Assembly (NCBI GenBank): GCA_949317995.1
Contig: OX439042.1
Coordinates: 16,595,174 to 16,659,173 of the forward strand
Length of the DNA: 64,000 bases
Source of the DNA: Acholoe squamosa
Taxonomy: Eukaryota > Annelida > Polychaeta > Phyllodocida > Polynoidae
Direction: 5' to 3'
Position 1 is the first letter of the stretch, and each line of letters starts with the position of its first letter. The notes under the pieces are model-generated. The model ran no database searches. It saw nothing but the letters and a program-made list of their open reading frames with translations, and was not told the origin of the DNA. Positions 1 to 33,816 of this stretch are shown here, in pieces. A program made the position numbers and the translations under genes.

Positions 1-2520
1 CCGGGTTGATCAGGGTGCATTATTAACCAATCAGATAATTCCCTATATTCACTGCAGACTTTTTTGGGTACATTATGTAACACCTGGTACCCATCATGCT
101 GGTTCTTATCAGTGGTTATCACGCCAGGTGCATTTCGGCCCTTTCTCACGCTCTCACGCATGTGTAAAGCATTCTCACGCATTCCTGACATTTTGAGCCT
201 TCCAATAGTGAAAATTTTTTTCAAATATTCCTACTAGAACCAAAGCTATGATGTGATTCACAGAAGTCACTAGAAAGCACATTTCGACATTGAAATTATA
301 ATCTTTTCTCAGATATTGGGTCATCTCCCCCCGCCCGTCCACTTCCTTCCCTGTTCCACCCACTCCAACAAATCTGCCATTTCCCCTTCCTCATCCAGTT
401 TCACCACATGTGCCCTCCCTATGCCATCTCCCTTCCCTCCCCTTCCTCTCCCAGTTCCACCCCCTTCTACCATTTCCCCTCCAGCTCTCATCCCTCTTCC
501 TGTTCCAGCATACCCCCCATCCTTATCTATACCTCTCCCTGTTCTAGCTATCCCCCTACCCACCACTCCCTTACCTAAAACCTACCTGACCCTTCACATG
601 CCTTTCCCTCTCCATCTTTACACCCATCTTCCTCCCCCAACCATCTCCCTTTCCCTCGCTTCCTCTTCCATCTGCCTATCACTCTCCTTCTTTTACCTAT
701 CCCCTGCCAATCCTTCCCCTGACTACCCCTGACCTATCCCTCATTTACCTATCCCTCACCAATATATCCCCTGTATCTTTACACCCATCTTCCTCCCCCC
801 ACCATCTCCCCTTCCTTCCCTTCCTCTTCCATCTGCCTATCACTCTCCTACTTTTACCTATCCCCTGCCAATTCTTCCCCTGCCTACCCCTGACCTATCC
901 CTCATTTACCTATCCCTCACCAATATATCCCCTGTATCCATCACACTCCTTCCTATCCCCTGCCTGTCCCTTCACGTACCTATCCAGCCCAATGCATACC
1001 TCTGCTCCATTCTTTACCTATCCCTGTCAAGCTTACTTACTCTCTGCCTGTCATCTGTCTGCCCATCCCCCTATATGCCTCTCCCTCTTCTACCTTTCTC
1101 CCATTCTCACCCCTCCCCACCCTATCCCTCATCTACCTATCCATTATACCTATCTCATCTACCTACCTCTTGAACCATCCCCTGTCCCTTGAGCTACCTA
1201 TCTTTTCTCTCCACACGACCTATCCCTCCAATACTTTCTCATCCTGTTTATCTATCTGCCTATCCCTCTCCTTCTTCTACCTCTCCCCTGACAACCGTTC
1301 CTCTGGATACCACCTTTCCTTCATTTACCTATCCCAATTCTGCATATCCCTTGTATCTGTCCCCATCCCCTGCCTAGCTCTTGCCTGTCTTTTTACCTAC
1401 CTCTCCCTCTCAATGCCTACCTCTCTCCACCCTACCTATCCCTCCCAATATAACTCTGCCTATCCTTATCTTTACCTCTCCCTGTTCTAGCTATTCCCCT
1501 ACCCACCACTCCCTTACCTAAAACCTACCTGACCCTTGACATGCCTTTCCCTCTCCATCTTTACACCCATCTTTCTATCTGTCACAAGCCTACTCTTTGC
1601 CTGGCCATCAATCTCTGACTTCCAATGTTCAACATATTCCCTCACCCATCTCTCACCTACCTACCTCCTGTCTGTTCCATCTAAACTTATACCTCTATAT
1701 TCGTATCCCTTCCTTTCTGATTGTCCATCCATCTGCCTATCCCTCTCCAAATTCTGTGTTTGCCCCTTCTATATCCTCCCCTGCCCCTCCAACTATGTAT
1801 CCCTCTCTATAGGCCTACCTCTACCTCTTCTATACCTACCCTCCTCCCCATCCCCTTTCTCTTTACCTACCAATCCTTCCCACTCCCTATTGCATCTCTA
1901 TTCCCTACCTATCCCTCCCATGCTTACCCTCTGCCTATCCACATGTCTGTTTGCTATTCTCTCCTCTGCCTATCCCTCCAATGCCTACCTATTGCATTTT
2001 GTATGTCTCCCCTCTTGCACCTATTCATTTTGCCTAACCCTCCCCTACTTTCCTATTGTTTGTTTCTGCACCTGCCTATCCTTCTTGATGCCTATGCCTC
2101 CTCTATCACCCCTTCTTGATAACTGTACCACTACATGTCCCTCCACTTCTCCTCCCTACTCTACTCATCCCTCCCATGCCTTTGTATCCATTTGCCTATC
2201 CCTCTTTATGCCATCCACTCTTCTGCCTATCCCCCTATCCATCCCTAACCTACCTACCCCTACCTGTCCCCTCATCTATCTATCCCTGTTAACACCTCTC
2301 CTTCCCACTCTACCTTTCCCTACCATGATTACCTGTCTGCCTATCAATCTGCCTATCCCTCCCTACCTCTTCTTCTACCTATCCCTCTCCTTAAAACTAT
2401 CCCCAATCCCCTCCATGCAGGGGTATGCATTGAGAGGGATAGGTAGGTGAAGGGACAGGCAGGGGATAGGAAGGAGTGTGATGGGTACAAGCGATATACA
2501 TGAGGGATAGGTAAATCTAC
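1..2520. repeat. Pyrimidine-rich degenerate satellite with internal duplications and a terminal inversion
   Basis: From about 325 to 2414 the plus strand is almost continuous C/T with the motif CTACCTATCCCTC repeated degenerately. Open frames here are low-complexity artefacts. There are longer duplications: 617-775 with 776-940 (about 159 bp apart) and 519-630 with 1463-1574. Positions 2418-2517 are an inverted copy of about 903-1004, so strand composition flips to purine-rich there. Positions 1-324 are unremarkable. Confidence 0.85.
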
Positions 2521-3538
2521 CAGAATCTACCAGATTGCAATGTCTGCCATCAAAATTTCACATTTTTCTGCAAATTTTTACACCTTCAGGACAAATATTT
2601 CTAATGGGGAATATTGAAGAGTAGATCTAGTAATATATTGCTATGTCACAAATACTGGTAGCGGTAGCAAGGCCGGCGCCACGCGCTAATTTTAGAGATA
2701 TTCACTAATGTCTCACTCATTTCAATTCTCAAAAGTTTGCAACCCTGCGGATTAAGCAATGGCCGTTCCACTAAGCCTCCATACAAAGCCCTAAGTGAAC
2801 CCATGGAGCTCCTGATACCAGACCCAGATAGCAGCACCAGCAACTACACACAGACTAGACAGTACAACCCATCCTACCTGTGACCCAGTTCCTGAAGGCT
2901 GAGGCTGAGCGCACAAACTCTCCCTTCTCGTTAGTGGTAGGCATATTGGTGATATGGTTGGAGATGTCGTGTGGATGTCCTCTGGAGGTTTACTGATGCT
3001 TGTCTTTAATAGTTGGCTTATCACCAACACCCCCCACCAACCTCCTTAACACCATACCATCGAGCGGCGTCTGTCGGTGGGTGCTGCCTTGGGGGGGGGG
3101 GGGGTACACTGCACGGAGCGCCACCTGTACAGCCTGAGCAGCACTATTCTGATGCCGATTGTGCACACCTGCTCATGTCAAGATCATTGCAGTTAACCCA
3201 TAAAAATATGGTAGAAATGGTCAGATATAGGCAATATTTGGTATGAAGGTGTCCGCAAAACGGTTTGGAAGAGAACACTTGTATTCTTCTAATATTCTGG
3301 CTTAATGAAAGATAATGAAATGAGAATTTTTGGGTTGAATTCTCAAGACACCACTACCTTTTCGACTCGTAGTAATACAGTAGAAAAAAAGGAAAAACCA
3401 AAACGCCCTCGTCATATTTTTTATCTGTTGGTGATGAGAAACCATTTTTTGTTGTTGAGTGGCCTAATTAATGAATACCCGGCACAAGTTATTTTAGACC
3501 CAAAGTCATTTCAGACCCGGTCATTTCAGACCCATAGT
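2521..3538. other. No gene seen
   Basis: This is unique-looking sequence with a run of about 14 G near 3092. Open frames are short and unlike any protein I recognise. Confidence 0.6.
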
Positions 3539-4018
3539 CATTTCAGACCCAAGTCATTTCAGACCCATGGTCATTTCAGACCCACTTAGAGTCAGCATGA
3601 AACACTAGTCAGGGTCGGATCGAGAAGGGATGGTCCAGGAGTGGCCTCAACGCACATTTCATTGGAGCCAATCCAGTGACCAGTCAATGACTATGTCACA
3701 CCACACACAGCAATGGGCCGCCCATCGGCAGTCAGCTGCCCATCAGCAGTGAAAGTGGAATTATATGATTTGGGATGAATAGTGAACCAAATAATCAAAC
3801 TCCAAGATCTAATAGAACTAGAAACAATTGAAGGGCTAAGGATACAGCCCCTACACCATAGAACTGAACATCTAACAATAGTATCTGTGCTCCCTCCACC
3901 CCTGGTGTAAACTTGGAATGTGGGAGAGGGGCTGCAGGCACCGCTGGAGTAGGCCAGGGAGGAGGGGTTGTGATGTAAGACACATCACATGGGTCTGAAA
4001 TGACTTGGGTCTGAAATG
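3539..4018. mobile_element. 480-bp element with perfect 31-bp inverted ends built from CATTTCAGACCCA repeats
   Basis: Arms 3539-3569 and 3988-4018 are perfect inverted copies. Just outside the left arm (3505-3538), and continuing to 3583, are more direct copies of TCATTTCAGACCCA, about 15-19 bp apart. The interior has no coding frame. It is MITE-like. Confidence 0.65.
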
Positions 4019-5626
4019 CAAGAATGGGGTTTTTACCGCCCTAATACGGGCCTGGTGCCCTTTCCATTACAGTATCGTATTAGTCGTATTTGCCCCTAGA
4101 TCTTTGTAAGTAATAGAAACTTCCCTGCACATTTTATTGCCCGTTTCATTGAATTTTGTCCTTGCAGAAAATTGCCTTCTTGAATTCTAGGGGTCTAGAA
4201 GGGAGGTCCCCATGTCCCTTATCGATTTTAAGAAAATCCCATGTCAAATGTCACTAAATTTTCATTTTCCTCTGTCCTTTATTACTATAAGCTCAATGTT
4301 TCATGTTGATTTTAAGAAAAGTCAATGTCCCCTGTCACTATCTTTTTTGTCCCATTTCCTTGTGCCTAGAAGCGCCATGTCCTTTGAAAGGAAAGGCAAT
4401 GTCACACTGTTAATTTTAGGGGTCCTAGACCCATAGTTCTTCTTTTAAAGGAGTGGTCGTTTTTTAACAACGGAAAGGGGGGGGGGAGATTTCAGACCCA
4501 ACTTCACCCCCCCCCCCAACACACCGTTGTTAAGAAAATGACCACTCCCTGTGTTCCAAAATTTGCCTGTTCAAATGTAATTTGCTTCTTCATGACATCA
4601 GGCGTGGATTTAGGGGCACAGGGGAAGACCCCCCCCCCATTATTTTTCAAAATTGGGTTAGATTCTGTGGTTGCAACAGTGAACTAATTGTTCAAATATT
4701 CCTACTACAACCAATGTATGTTCGTCAATCCCAGAGGTTGTTTTTTTTAATGTTTTTGAATGCATGCTTGCATACATCTGTACTTATTACCTATAGAAGC
4801 CGACCTAGCTCTACTTGTGGCTGACTACCTGATACCATTATAGTGAGGAGTCAATGGTTGAAGATTCCAGGTGTGGGGTCCGGTGTTGTGGGAATGGTAG
4901 GAAGAGCACTAAGAGGAGAGGGAAAGCGTATGGTATAATGTCTGATGGGAAAGAAGGGAAGGTGCTGGATATAGGGTAGGTACTAACGATGGGATTCAGA
5001 GTGAAAGGTAGGCAGGAGGTTGGAAGGATGAGGTTGTGGTAGGGGGAATGGTGAGACTGGGTTTAAGAACAGGAGGAGACTGTCAGTTGGGAAATAGTGG
5101 GGCTGGGTCTGAGTGCAAGATGACATTGGAAATAGGGCAATAGTGGGGCGGAGAATGATGGTGGCAATAACGATTCCCACCGCCAGGCTCATCATTCCCC
5201 TACCCTCAGTTTCATCCTGCCTCCCCTACACCCATTTTGTAGTGATTCTCTAACAAACAATAAACTGGGGTTTAAGAATGCATTAAAATGCACCAAATGC
5301 CTTCTAGGATCTATTTCCCCCTACATATTCCCCCACACTCAGTATGAGCTAGAACCTAAAAAGTGGCTCAATGGTACCAATATCGGTGAGTAAACCTGAC
5401 AGTGATTTGCTTTGGGACACTTCTGGGTCGTTATTGATCACCAGGGGGGGTGCAGACTTTTCTCAGCTCCTCTGAGGGGAGGGGGGAGGTCAAAATAATT
5501 TCACCTGTTTTCAGTGAAGAAGCCTGCATGTTACTATACGTTAAAAGGAGACATTTGAAAGCGATTTTTGTGCCCTCAGGAGGAGTAGAAGGGTGGTCAA
5601 AATATTTTCCGCGCATTCTTCTGAAG
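4019..5626. other. Downstream flank, G/C homopolymer runs, no gene seen
   Basis: The stretch contains poly-G and poly-C runs near 4479 and 4507 that can pair with each other, flanked by CATTTTCTTAAC-like arms (AGTGGTCGTTTTTTAACAAC near 4452 against GTTGTTAAGAAAATGACCAC near 4526), and a GGCGTGGATTTAGGGGC repeat end near 4602. No coding region is supported. Confidence 0.55.
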
Positions 5627-7133
5627 GGGGCTGTGTACAAATGACGTCATGCAGGAGGGGGGGAGGGGGGTCCCACTGTCCATGACCAAGCATGACAAGG
5701 GGGGGAGGGGGGGTCATGGGCTGCATGACATCATGTCATAAAAAAACTGCAAGTTGCTTCAGTTTTGGCAAGAAAAAAATGATTTGTAAAGGTAGGGAAG
5801 TTTAATGCATTCATCTATTATGAAATATATATTACCTATACAGGCATGCTTTCCTCAGACACCCCACTCAATGGTTGTCACTGCCATCAGTGTCAGTGTT
5901 GGTCCACTACTCTATCCTACCTCTAACCCAGGCCCCATACCACTTTGAAATGCCCTTTTAGTTGGACTCATTTAACCAAAGGACCCCATATATATAGGTT
6001 GATCTATGCAGGTAAGAAGTACCCTGGCATTGAGAATTCAGTAGAAAGATTCAAATGACCCAACTTCTATTCTATTTGATAAATTTCACAATTCAAAAAC
6101 CCATTGGTAATTTAGGGATTACTCATTACTCATCAACAGGTATGAGGGGTGGGGTAGATTGCCATACAGACGTGCAGAAATCTGAAAATTTTATGACCCC
6201 CTCCCCCTCGGACAGATTGCCCTGGTCATCCCTCCTGTTCTACAGTAGTTCACAGAAAAGGCATAACATTTTTCTCTGCCCCCTTCCCCACTTTGTGGTG
6301 TCAAAATTGTTTTCCTCCCTCCCCCCTCAATCTGCATCCTGCTCCCCCTGTTGATATATTACAAACTGTCCCTTGGAAACAAACAGCTTATTCTCTCCTT
6401 TTTCTGAATGGGACTCTAGGGGTTATGCCTTATATTATGCCTTACAGTAAAATGATTGTTTTGTAAGTGTGATCTTAATTATATATGTGTAATCATATTA
6501 CCACACTTGTAATGTTACACTTGTAATTCAGTGAAGCCACTGTAACTGTCGGCTAGATCTGAATCCTTCTCTTATTTCCTTTCCTTTACCTCTCATGAGG
6601 ATGTGAGGTAAGAGGACCTTTACCCCCTGGACAATTGCCCCCAGACATCTACCCCCAAACCATTTACCCCCATGGACATTTACCCCCAGACATCTAGCCC
6701 AAACCATTTACCCCCATGGATATAATAAAGGTTGAAAAAATTAGGGTAGGTAGTAGGTAGGTTTTTTTTTTGAGGTTGGCGCTTCTAGAACTTCTAATTT
6801 TTTTTTCGACCGATTACCTGAACACAACAATGTTTTTTAGGCCTTACCAATTCACACCCATTATTAGCCCAGCACGGTTTTGGACCAGGGACGGTGGAAA
6901 AGCCCCACCTGTTTCCAGCACCATTAAGTTAACCCAATTTATACATGTCCCTTTGAACCATCTCAATTTGCTATACTCTCTTCATGTACCTTGGGCCGGG
7001 GGGGGGGGGGGTATCTCTGCATGACGTCATGTTAAGGGGGGGGGGTCAAGCATTGTATGACGAAACATGACAAGGGGGGGGAGGGGGGGTCAAAAATGGC
7101 CAAAAAAAGCATGACGTCATTTGTACACAGCCC
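5627..7133. mobile_element. About 1.5-kb interval bounded by inverted GGGGCTGTGTACAAATGACG ends
   Basis: GGGGCTGTGTACAAATGACG followed by TCATGC at about 5628-5653 recurs inverted at about 7108-7133. Both ends are followed by poly-G blocks with ACATGACAAGGGGGGG. Inside, 6640-6720 has a two-copy tandem repeat of about 46 bp (ACCATTTACCCCCATGGACA). No coding frame is recognised. It could be one element or two copies of a short one in opposite orientation. Confidence 0.5.
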
Positions 7134-10100
7134 CAAGGAGGTGATCCAAGATGAGCTGAAAAGCCTCTCGGTATAGTGCTACCACCTGGTGTTGGACATC
7201 TGCACTGCTATCAATACATTTCCTATATTATTCCTGGGGCTTCTGTATATCTTGTATGGTTCTTAAAGATGCAATTTCAGTTAAAACGACTCTGAAGAAA
7301 GTTATCAATGAATCATGCAATGGTCAATTATACCCATTTCCCCATTGGATGGCATGCATTATTTCAACATAAAAGCTCCCTGAATATGTAAACAGAAGAT
7401 ATCTAGATCTGGAACAGCTCATTGTTATAGCGGGAAATAAAAATCCAGGGTTTAGGGAGGTGACATCTTGTAACAGATCAGGGCTCCACCAGTTGACCAC
7501 TAACATAATAGCCACTTGTCCCTGCATGGGGTAATAGTGGGGTGCCTCAGCGACATAATCGTTCCTTTTGTGATAGAAGCAACAGATTTGGTCCAGACAT
7601 ACTTTCTAATGTACTTTTTCATTTCAGGATGGGTGCCACGACAATGTCCTATTTTTTTGGGTCACTTTTGACGACCCTAATGGAAATACACATTTAGTAT
7701 TTAACTGAAATCAACCTGTCATTTTGTTTTGTATCAATGAACTATTTCTGGCCCCAGGTGTGCTTTAAGAATCCCATTGTTGGATTAGCATGATTTGACC
7801 TATTTCTACCTCATTTGCATATATATGTCCCTAATTTGGATCATACTTTTCTCTTTGTGATAAAATCAGCAGTTTTGGTCCAGACATACTTTATAATGTA
7901 CTTTTACATTTCAGTATGGGTGCCATGCCGTTTTTTTTTAAATATTTTTTTTGGGTCAGTTTCGACCTTAATTAGGTCAAATGAAAACAGTGCATGCATT
8001 GCATCACCTATCAACTAGGTGCCCTCAGTGTGCCACCAACAGCCCATAAAGAGGTTATGTTATCCAGTGGTTTTAGTGTTGACCTACAGTAAAAAAAACT
8101 GATGTAGAAATATATTTCATGTTTTGAAACCTTGGGATGTTCTATAAAAAGGTATACGTTATTCAAATATGGCATGACTCAAAAATGACAGATACGATCT
8201 TTAAGCTGTGTGACCAAGTTGGCTGGGGACCTGCCTGTATATTGGGGACATGATACAGGCTGGTCATGCCTAAGAAGTTACCAATCATCCCCTGTTTTCA
8301 CCCTCACACATAAGGGGCACCCTATCACCCCAATGGTTTACCTGTCTCTCCTATACAGATATGTAGAATGTCAAATGTGATTGGAGATCCAAAGTCCCAT
8401 GTATAGTGGAGTTCAAGTAAACTATTCCCCAGGACCTGGGAAAAATGTCATGCGGTTATGCTCTCAATACCTACAGGACACTAGCAAACTTGACCAAGAT
8501 GCTTGGCAAAGTGATTAGCTCCCCAGGCATGTACCAATTGAAAAGTAGTGCCTGGTATAATATTCACCAATTGTTACACCAATATGTGCTGCTCTGGGGT
8601 CATCAATATGTCTATACCTGGCTGTCTACTTAGTAAAACAATAAATAAGAACCCACAACACTTAATATTGGTGGAGCACAGTTCATTTTATTTCATCATT
8701 TTGCATGTGCTCATAATATATGACAAAGCCTACACAGTTGTAGTACATGTAGTATTAACGCCTCCTTGGGTTAAGCTCTAGAATACAGGAACCTAAGCAC
8801 CTTTTGTGGGGCCCGGTGCACCTTCCCAGCCAGGGCACTCTATTAGTAAAATACACAGGTGCTCACTGAAGTGATTGCAGTGGATTGCACACAAATTGGG
8901 CTGGACTTTACACAGAACAACCCAGCCTAGCATCGTCTCCTCTTACTTTTTCCTTTTGACTTTAATTCTTCAAACCTTTTAAGGGCCATATGGGACCTCC
9001 CTGTTCATGTTAGTCACCGGCTAGTCACTCACCAGCAGTTACAGCACATTTTAATGATCCTTCAGGAGTTCATTGGCGAGGATCTCTCCAGGGCTGCATC
9101 CATGCATAGAAATGACGAGAGTAGCACAGATGTTTAAGTACTTTATGGCCCTTAAAGATTTAAGGTAAAACCGAGTACGTAATACACAGGCCTTGAAAAC
9201 CAAGTGCAAATAGTTTGTGAACAGAAACAGTGAGAAAGCTGTCCCTCATACGGGGTATGGGCGGTCTTATAGACAGAATAACAACTAAATATACATAAAT
9301 TGAGTATAAATTAGGACAAGAATATGTTCAACATGCATTTTCGGAGTCTTCAGTGTTTTCTTATCAGTCTATACTAGTGACTCCATATTGAAAATTACCG
9401 AGAGGAAATATTTACATCATGATCAGATTTCTCTACAATCGTGGACTTGCCATTTTATTAGAACACAATTTCCCTCTGCTAACTCCAGGGCTAACTCATT
9501 CAAAAACCTGGTGAGTTTCCATGTAATGCACGATAACCGATGTCAATAACTCCTTTTTACATATTTAACTATAGCACATTGCAATCCTAACAACATTGGG
9601 TCTACAAAATTGTATAAATATTCTTGCGCCTTGAGTGTACTTCAGTGTATATTAAGCTATTAACATGTACAAGGTGATCACCTCCAATAACGTCCAGGGA
9701 ACCCTCCATTCACCCAATACTCTAACTGGCTCCTGATTGGTCGGTTTGCTAATGAACTCTCTCCTAAGCTGTGATAAAATAGTGGTATGTGTCGTTGTAG
9801 TGAGGAGCCATATTATCATTATTATTAACACATGGCTTCAAAACCATATTATCAGTATACACACACATATACATATAGGTATCCATAGAGGGAGATATAA
9901 AAACAGTATCAACATATAATTTATGTGGACCATACTTATAAACAGCCCACCTCACTTCTTTTTTTTTTATTTTACAGGCTTTATATTGAAATGTTCAGAT
10001 AGGAGAGTTCATTATCATATATGGCATGTTAGTATGTGGAATGGTTGGTCTGAATTTCTAACTCAAGTCTCCTAAAGACTCAAATTATACAATGACTAGA

Positions 10101-11088
10101 AAGCATTGTGGAATTTGGTAATTTCTCTTTTTGTTCACTCTGGTTAACAGATTTCCTTACTGGTCTTCATACAGGAATACTTTCAATTCCCTTGCTTTCT
10201 TCTCGGAATACTATCATTTCTATGCCTATTGCATATTATCAAAAGGGAACTTGATACAAAATGTACAATGGTTGTAGGTCCAACTTCTTGGCACCTACAT
10301 TGTTTGTATTCGGTACAAGAACATAACTTTTTTAGTTATACATTAACAACAGAACAGACTCGGTACATCAGCTAGAACCTCTTACAGGGTGACACCTTAC
10401 AGCATTGGAGTTGGTCCCTCTCCCTATTGCTAAATCAATTAGCTATTGGATGCTTTACATGCACATTAGTTCCTATACTTTAATCAAAAGTTCTCTTTTC
10501 TCCTTGCATTAATTCATATAGGAAAACTACTAATAGCTCCTCATGAATCTTATAGTAGTTCTATATTCGATATGTTTGTCCTTCAAGAACATACCACGAA
10601 GTAACAGTTCATGACATGTATACATGATTTACAAGGTGGACTCAATTTTTACATCAAAACTCATTTCTGTGGGCCATGTCAACTATTGTTCTATCAGCAT
10701 TTACTAGAATTGTACAGCTACATTGTTATCATTAACATACCAACATGTAGGTTCATATATTTTGGTCGTTACTTAATGCTATTGAAATTGTTCAATGGAT
10801 CACAGTTTCCATGGTAACAAATGGACATTTACAACGTCATCAATGACGTCGCCATGTATACGTCATCTGGTGACGTCATGACACAGGTGGGAGCTGGGAA
10901 CAAACACTTTTGCTATTTGTTTCTAGTTTCTTATTATTTTCTAGTCACCATAGCAACCTAGACATGGGGGTATACATTGAATTTATTTTCAGCTATCTCT
11001 CAAAAAAAGAAGATGCTATGATTGTGTGATACACACAAACACTAAATAAACAACCCCTTAACATCCTCGATTTAACCATACTGGGATT
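7134..11088. other. Downstream flank, no gene seen
   Basis: The stretch is AT-rich. It contains a direct repeat of about 110 bp (7565-7680 and 7856-7970, sharing TTTGGTCCAGACATACTTT), one hairpin-family element (8974-9162) and a cluster of CGTCA sites near 10830-10880. No exon recognised. Confidence 0.6.
8974..9162. mobile_element. Hairpin-family MITE copy
   Basis: The terminal inverted repeats are ACCTTTTAAGGGCCATA and TATGGCCCTTAAAGATTT. The interior carries CCAGGGCTGCATCCATGCAT, the diagnostic core of the family described at 33581-33816. Confidence 0.6.
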
Positions 11089-11619
11089 TTTATTTAATTT
11101 GTGATATTCCTTTGTCTACCTCTGACCATCCTAAATTATTCATATCAGTATAACAAACGGGTTTGTCTTTTTACAAATACCTATGACTGTTAATAGATAC
11201 AAAGACTGGAGAAGCGCTCCGCCAGCGATTCTCCCACTTCAACCTTTGTATACAGAGTTCTCCATTAATTTTGGTAGTACTAAAGACATGGACGAAAGGC
11301 CTCTGCCGTGAACAAAAACACAAACATTTGATTATTTGTCCAAACCAATTTGGTGCCAAAATGGCATTTGCTTCTCTTGAATAATACATTTCAGTTCTAG
11401 GGTGAAAAAAACAACAACAACACTCTTTGTCCGCTACGTATCAGTCACATCCATACACACATCCTCAAAATGGTGAACAATCACACCTTCTGCTAAACCA
11501 TCTTACTGCCTGCTTCTCAACACTCTTTGATATTCACATATGTAAAATAGCTGATCACATGACCGTGGAGCCCTGGTGTACCGGTGGTGGCTACCAAGAG
11601 TTATAGGTTTTAGCTGTGC
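11089..11619 (-). other. Probable 3' UTR with candidate polyadenylation signal
   Basis: This is the minus-strand sequence after the neurobeachin stop. A canonical AATAAA lies at 11089-11094, about 530 nt past the stop, and a second at 10982-10987. No coding signal is seen here. Which signal is used cannot be told from sequence. Confidence 0.45.
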
Positions 11620-32378
<20,759 letters not shown>

Positions 32379-33580
32379 CTGTATGAGAGGAAAAGGGGAG
32401 AATAGGTAAAGTTTGGCGCTTATCAAAAGCTGGAAAGGCTAAATGCTTGGTTGCACCAATGTAATAATGCAATATATAGACTAGACCTGTATCCACTTCA
32501 AAGTAATTTGAAAATATGTCTGGTTTCCATCTGTTTCGTTCCCTCTCTATTATTGTTATATGTTTCCATGCCAAGATAAAATAATTACACACAGTTATGG
32601 GGACAGTTATGGGGCCTCTGTAGGCTGGGTGTTATTTCTAATAGTATACATGTACCAAAGACTTGCCCTTACAGCAAGTGGGCCTAAGATATTAACTACT
32701 TGTGCACCAAACATATTAACAAATCTAAACAATTCCCTAATGTGAAGAAGGAATATTATTTGTAGTTGTCATTGATCAGTCCACGACAGAGTGTACTGTC
32801 TGCATACACGTAGGCCTACATACTTCGCATTATAAAGACGTCATTTTACAAGAGATATTAAACCTCTTCCCGTTTGTAGATAGATGTGCTAAGGGTATAA
32901 GAGGACCTAATCTTAAACGATGTCACATTCTACAGCTGGGTACTATGGACACGTGCCGTACACGTGACGTCAATACATACGTCACAGATGAGCTGCTCAC
33001 TTTGAGACGTGTTTATTTGTGTCCATGAACCGCTCCCCTCCTCACCTTTTAACTTCACACTCTCCGGGTCATGCTTTAGTCCCAGGAGAATGATATGTTT
33101 CTTTGATAACATCTGCTAGAAGAGTGTTTATTTGGGGTCAGCTGATCACGTAAACATGCTCTCATTGGCCAGCTGCTGGGCGTGAGATGAGTTTATCAAC
33201 AAACTGTCAGCACTAAGAGAACCAGCGCACCTGGGGACCTAGAGAAACTTTATTTCTAAGTCTTGCAATCCTCCCCTCCATGGGCGGCTAATTCACCTTT
33301 GTCAGTTCGTGTCCAGTTTCACAGGGGGCATTCTCTGCAATTTAGAGATTTACCAGGCTATTGATCATCAACCTCATTCTGGTGGGTTTCTTAATCTGCT
33401 AACCCAGTGCACTGAGTCAGACTTCAAGGTGAGGATTAGGAAGGGTCGGTAGTAAAACGTTCATGGTGTTGATCCCCTCTCACCTTCCCCTTGTACACCT
33501 CCTCCCAACTTGTCCTATATCTAACAATAGGCTCAAGTTCTATACACGGCTTATAGCCTGAGGGCACTATATGAGCATTC
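32379..33580. other. Start of the long upstream stretch, no supported exon
   Basis: An E-box/CRE/palindrome cluster lies at 32949-32999. A 69-base segment at 33046-33114 looks exon-like on the minus strand but is in the wrong phase. Nothing else is recognisable. Confidence 0.55.
32949..32999. promoter_or_regulatory. Dense cluster of palindromic factor sites
   Basis: Within 51 bp there are two CACGTG E-boxes (32950-32955, 32961-32966), a full TGACGTCA CRE overlapping the second E-box (32965-32972), a CGTCA half-site and TGAGCTGCTCA (32989-32999). Such density is typical of regulatory DNA. Function is inferred. Confidence 0.4.
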
Positions 33581-33816
33581 AACCCTTCAAAGGCTAAAAG
33601 TGTAATAATACACCACCATGCCTATTGGTCGTCATGATGCATGTGTGTTGCCCAGGCTATTCATGCATCATGCCGATCCTATGAGACTGATGCCCTTTAT
33701 GAGTCGGCATGATACACCAATGAAATGCTGGCGAGCAGTCTCGCCAGCATTTCATTGGTGTATCATGACGACCAATGTGCTTGATGCACAACAGTACTAG
33801 CGGCCCTTAAAGGGTT
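33581..33816. mobile_element. Hairpin-family MITE copy, best preserved
   Basis: The terminal repeats are AACCCTTCAAAGG and GCCCTTAAAGGGTT. The interior holds a nearly perfect hairpin (about 33711-33764) with 25-bp arms starting GATACACCAATGAAATGCTG and only four loop bases, plus further GTCATGATGCAT and GCATCATGCCGAT copies. Confidence 0.75.

Noticed and set aside
316..2450. Long plus-strand open frames, up to 304 codons, rich in Pro, Ser, Leu and Tyr
   Set aside because: They are direct translation of the pyrimidine-rich degenerate satellite; several overlapping frames are open at once and there is no domain or splice structure.
33046..33114. Exon-like segment on the minus strand (CTCTTCTAGCAG acceptor, open frame LSKKHIILLGLKHDPESVKL, AAAAG/GTGAGG donor)
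   Set aside because: It leaves one base, whereas the next neurobeachin exon begins in phase 0, the other frames have stops, and the sequence does not resemble the PH-like domain. Chance or an unrelated exon.
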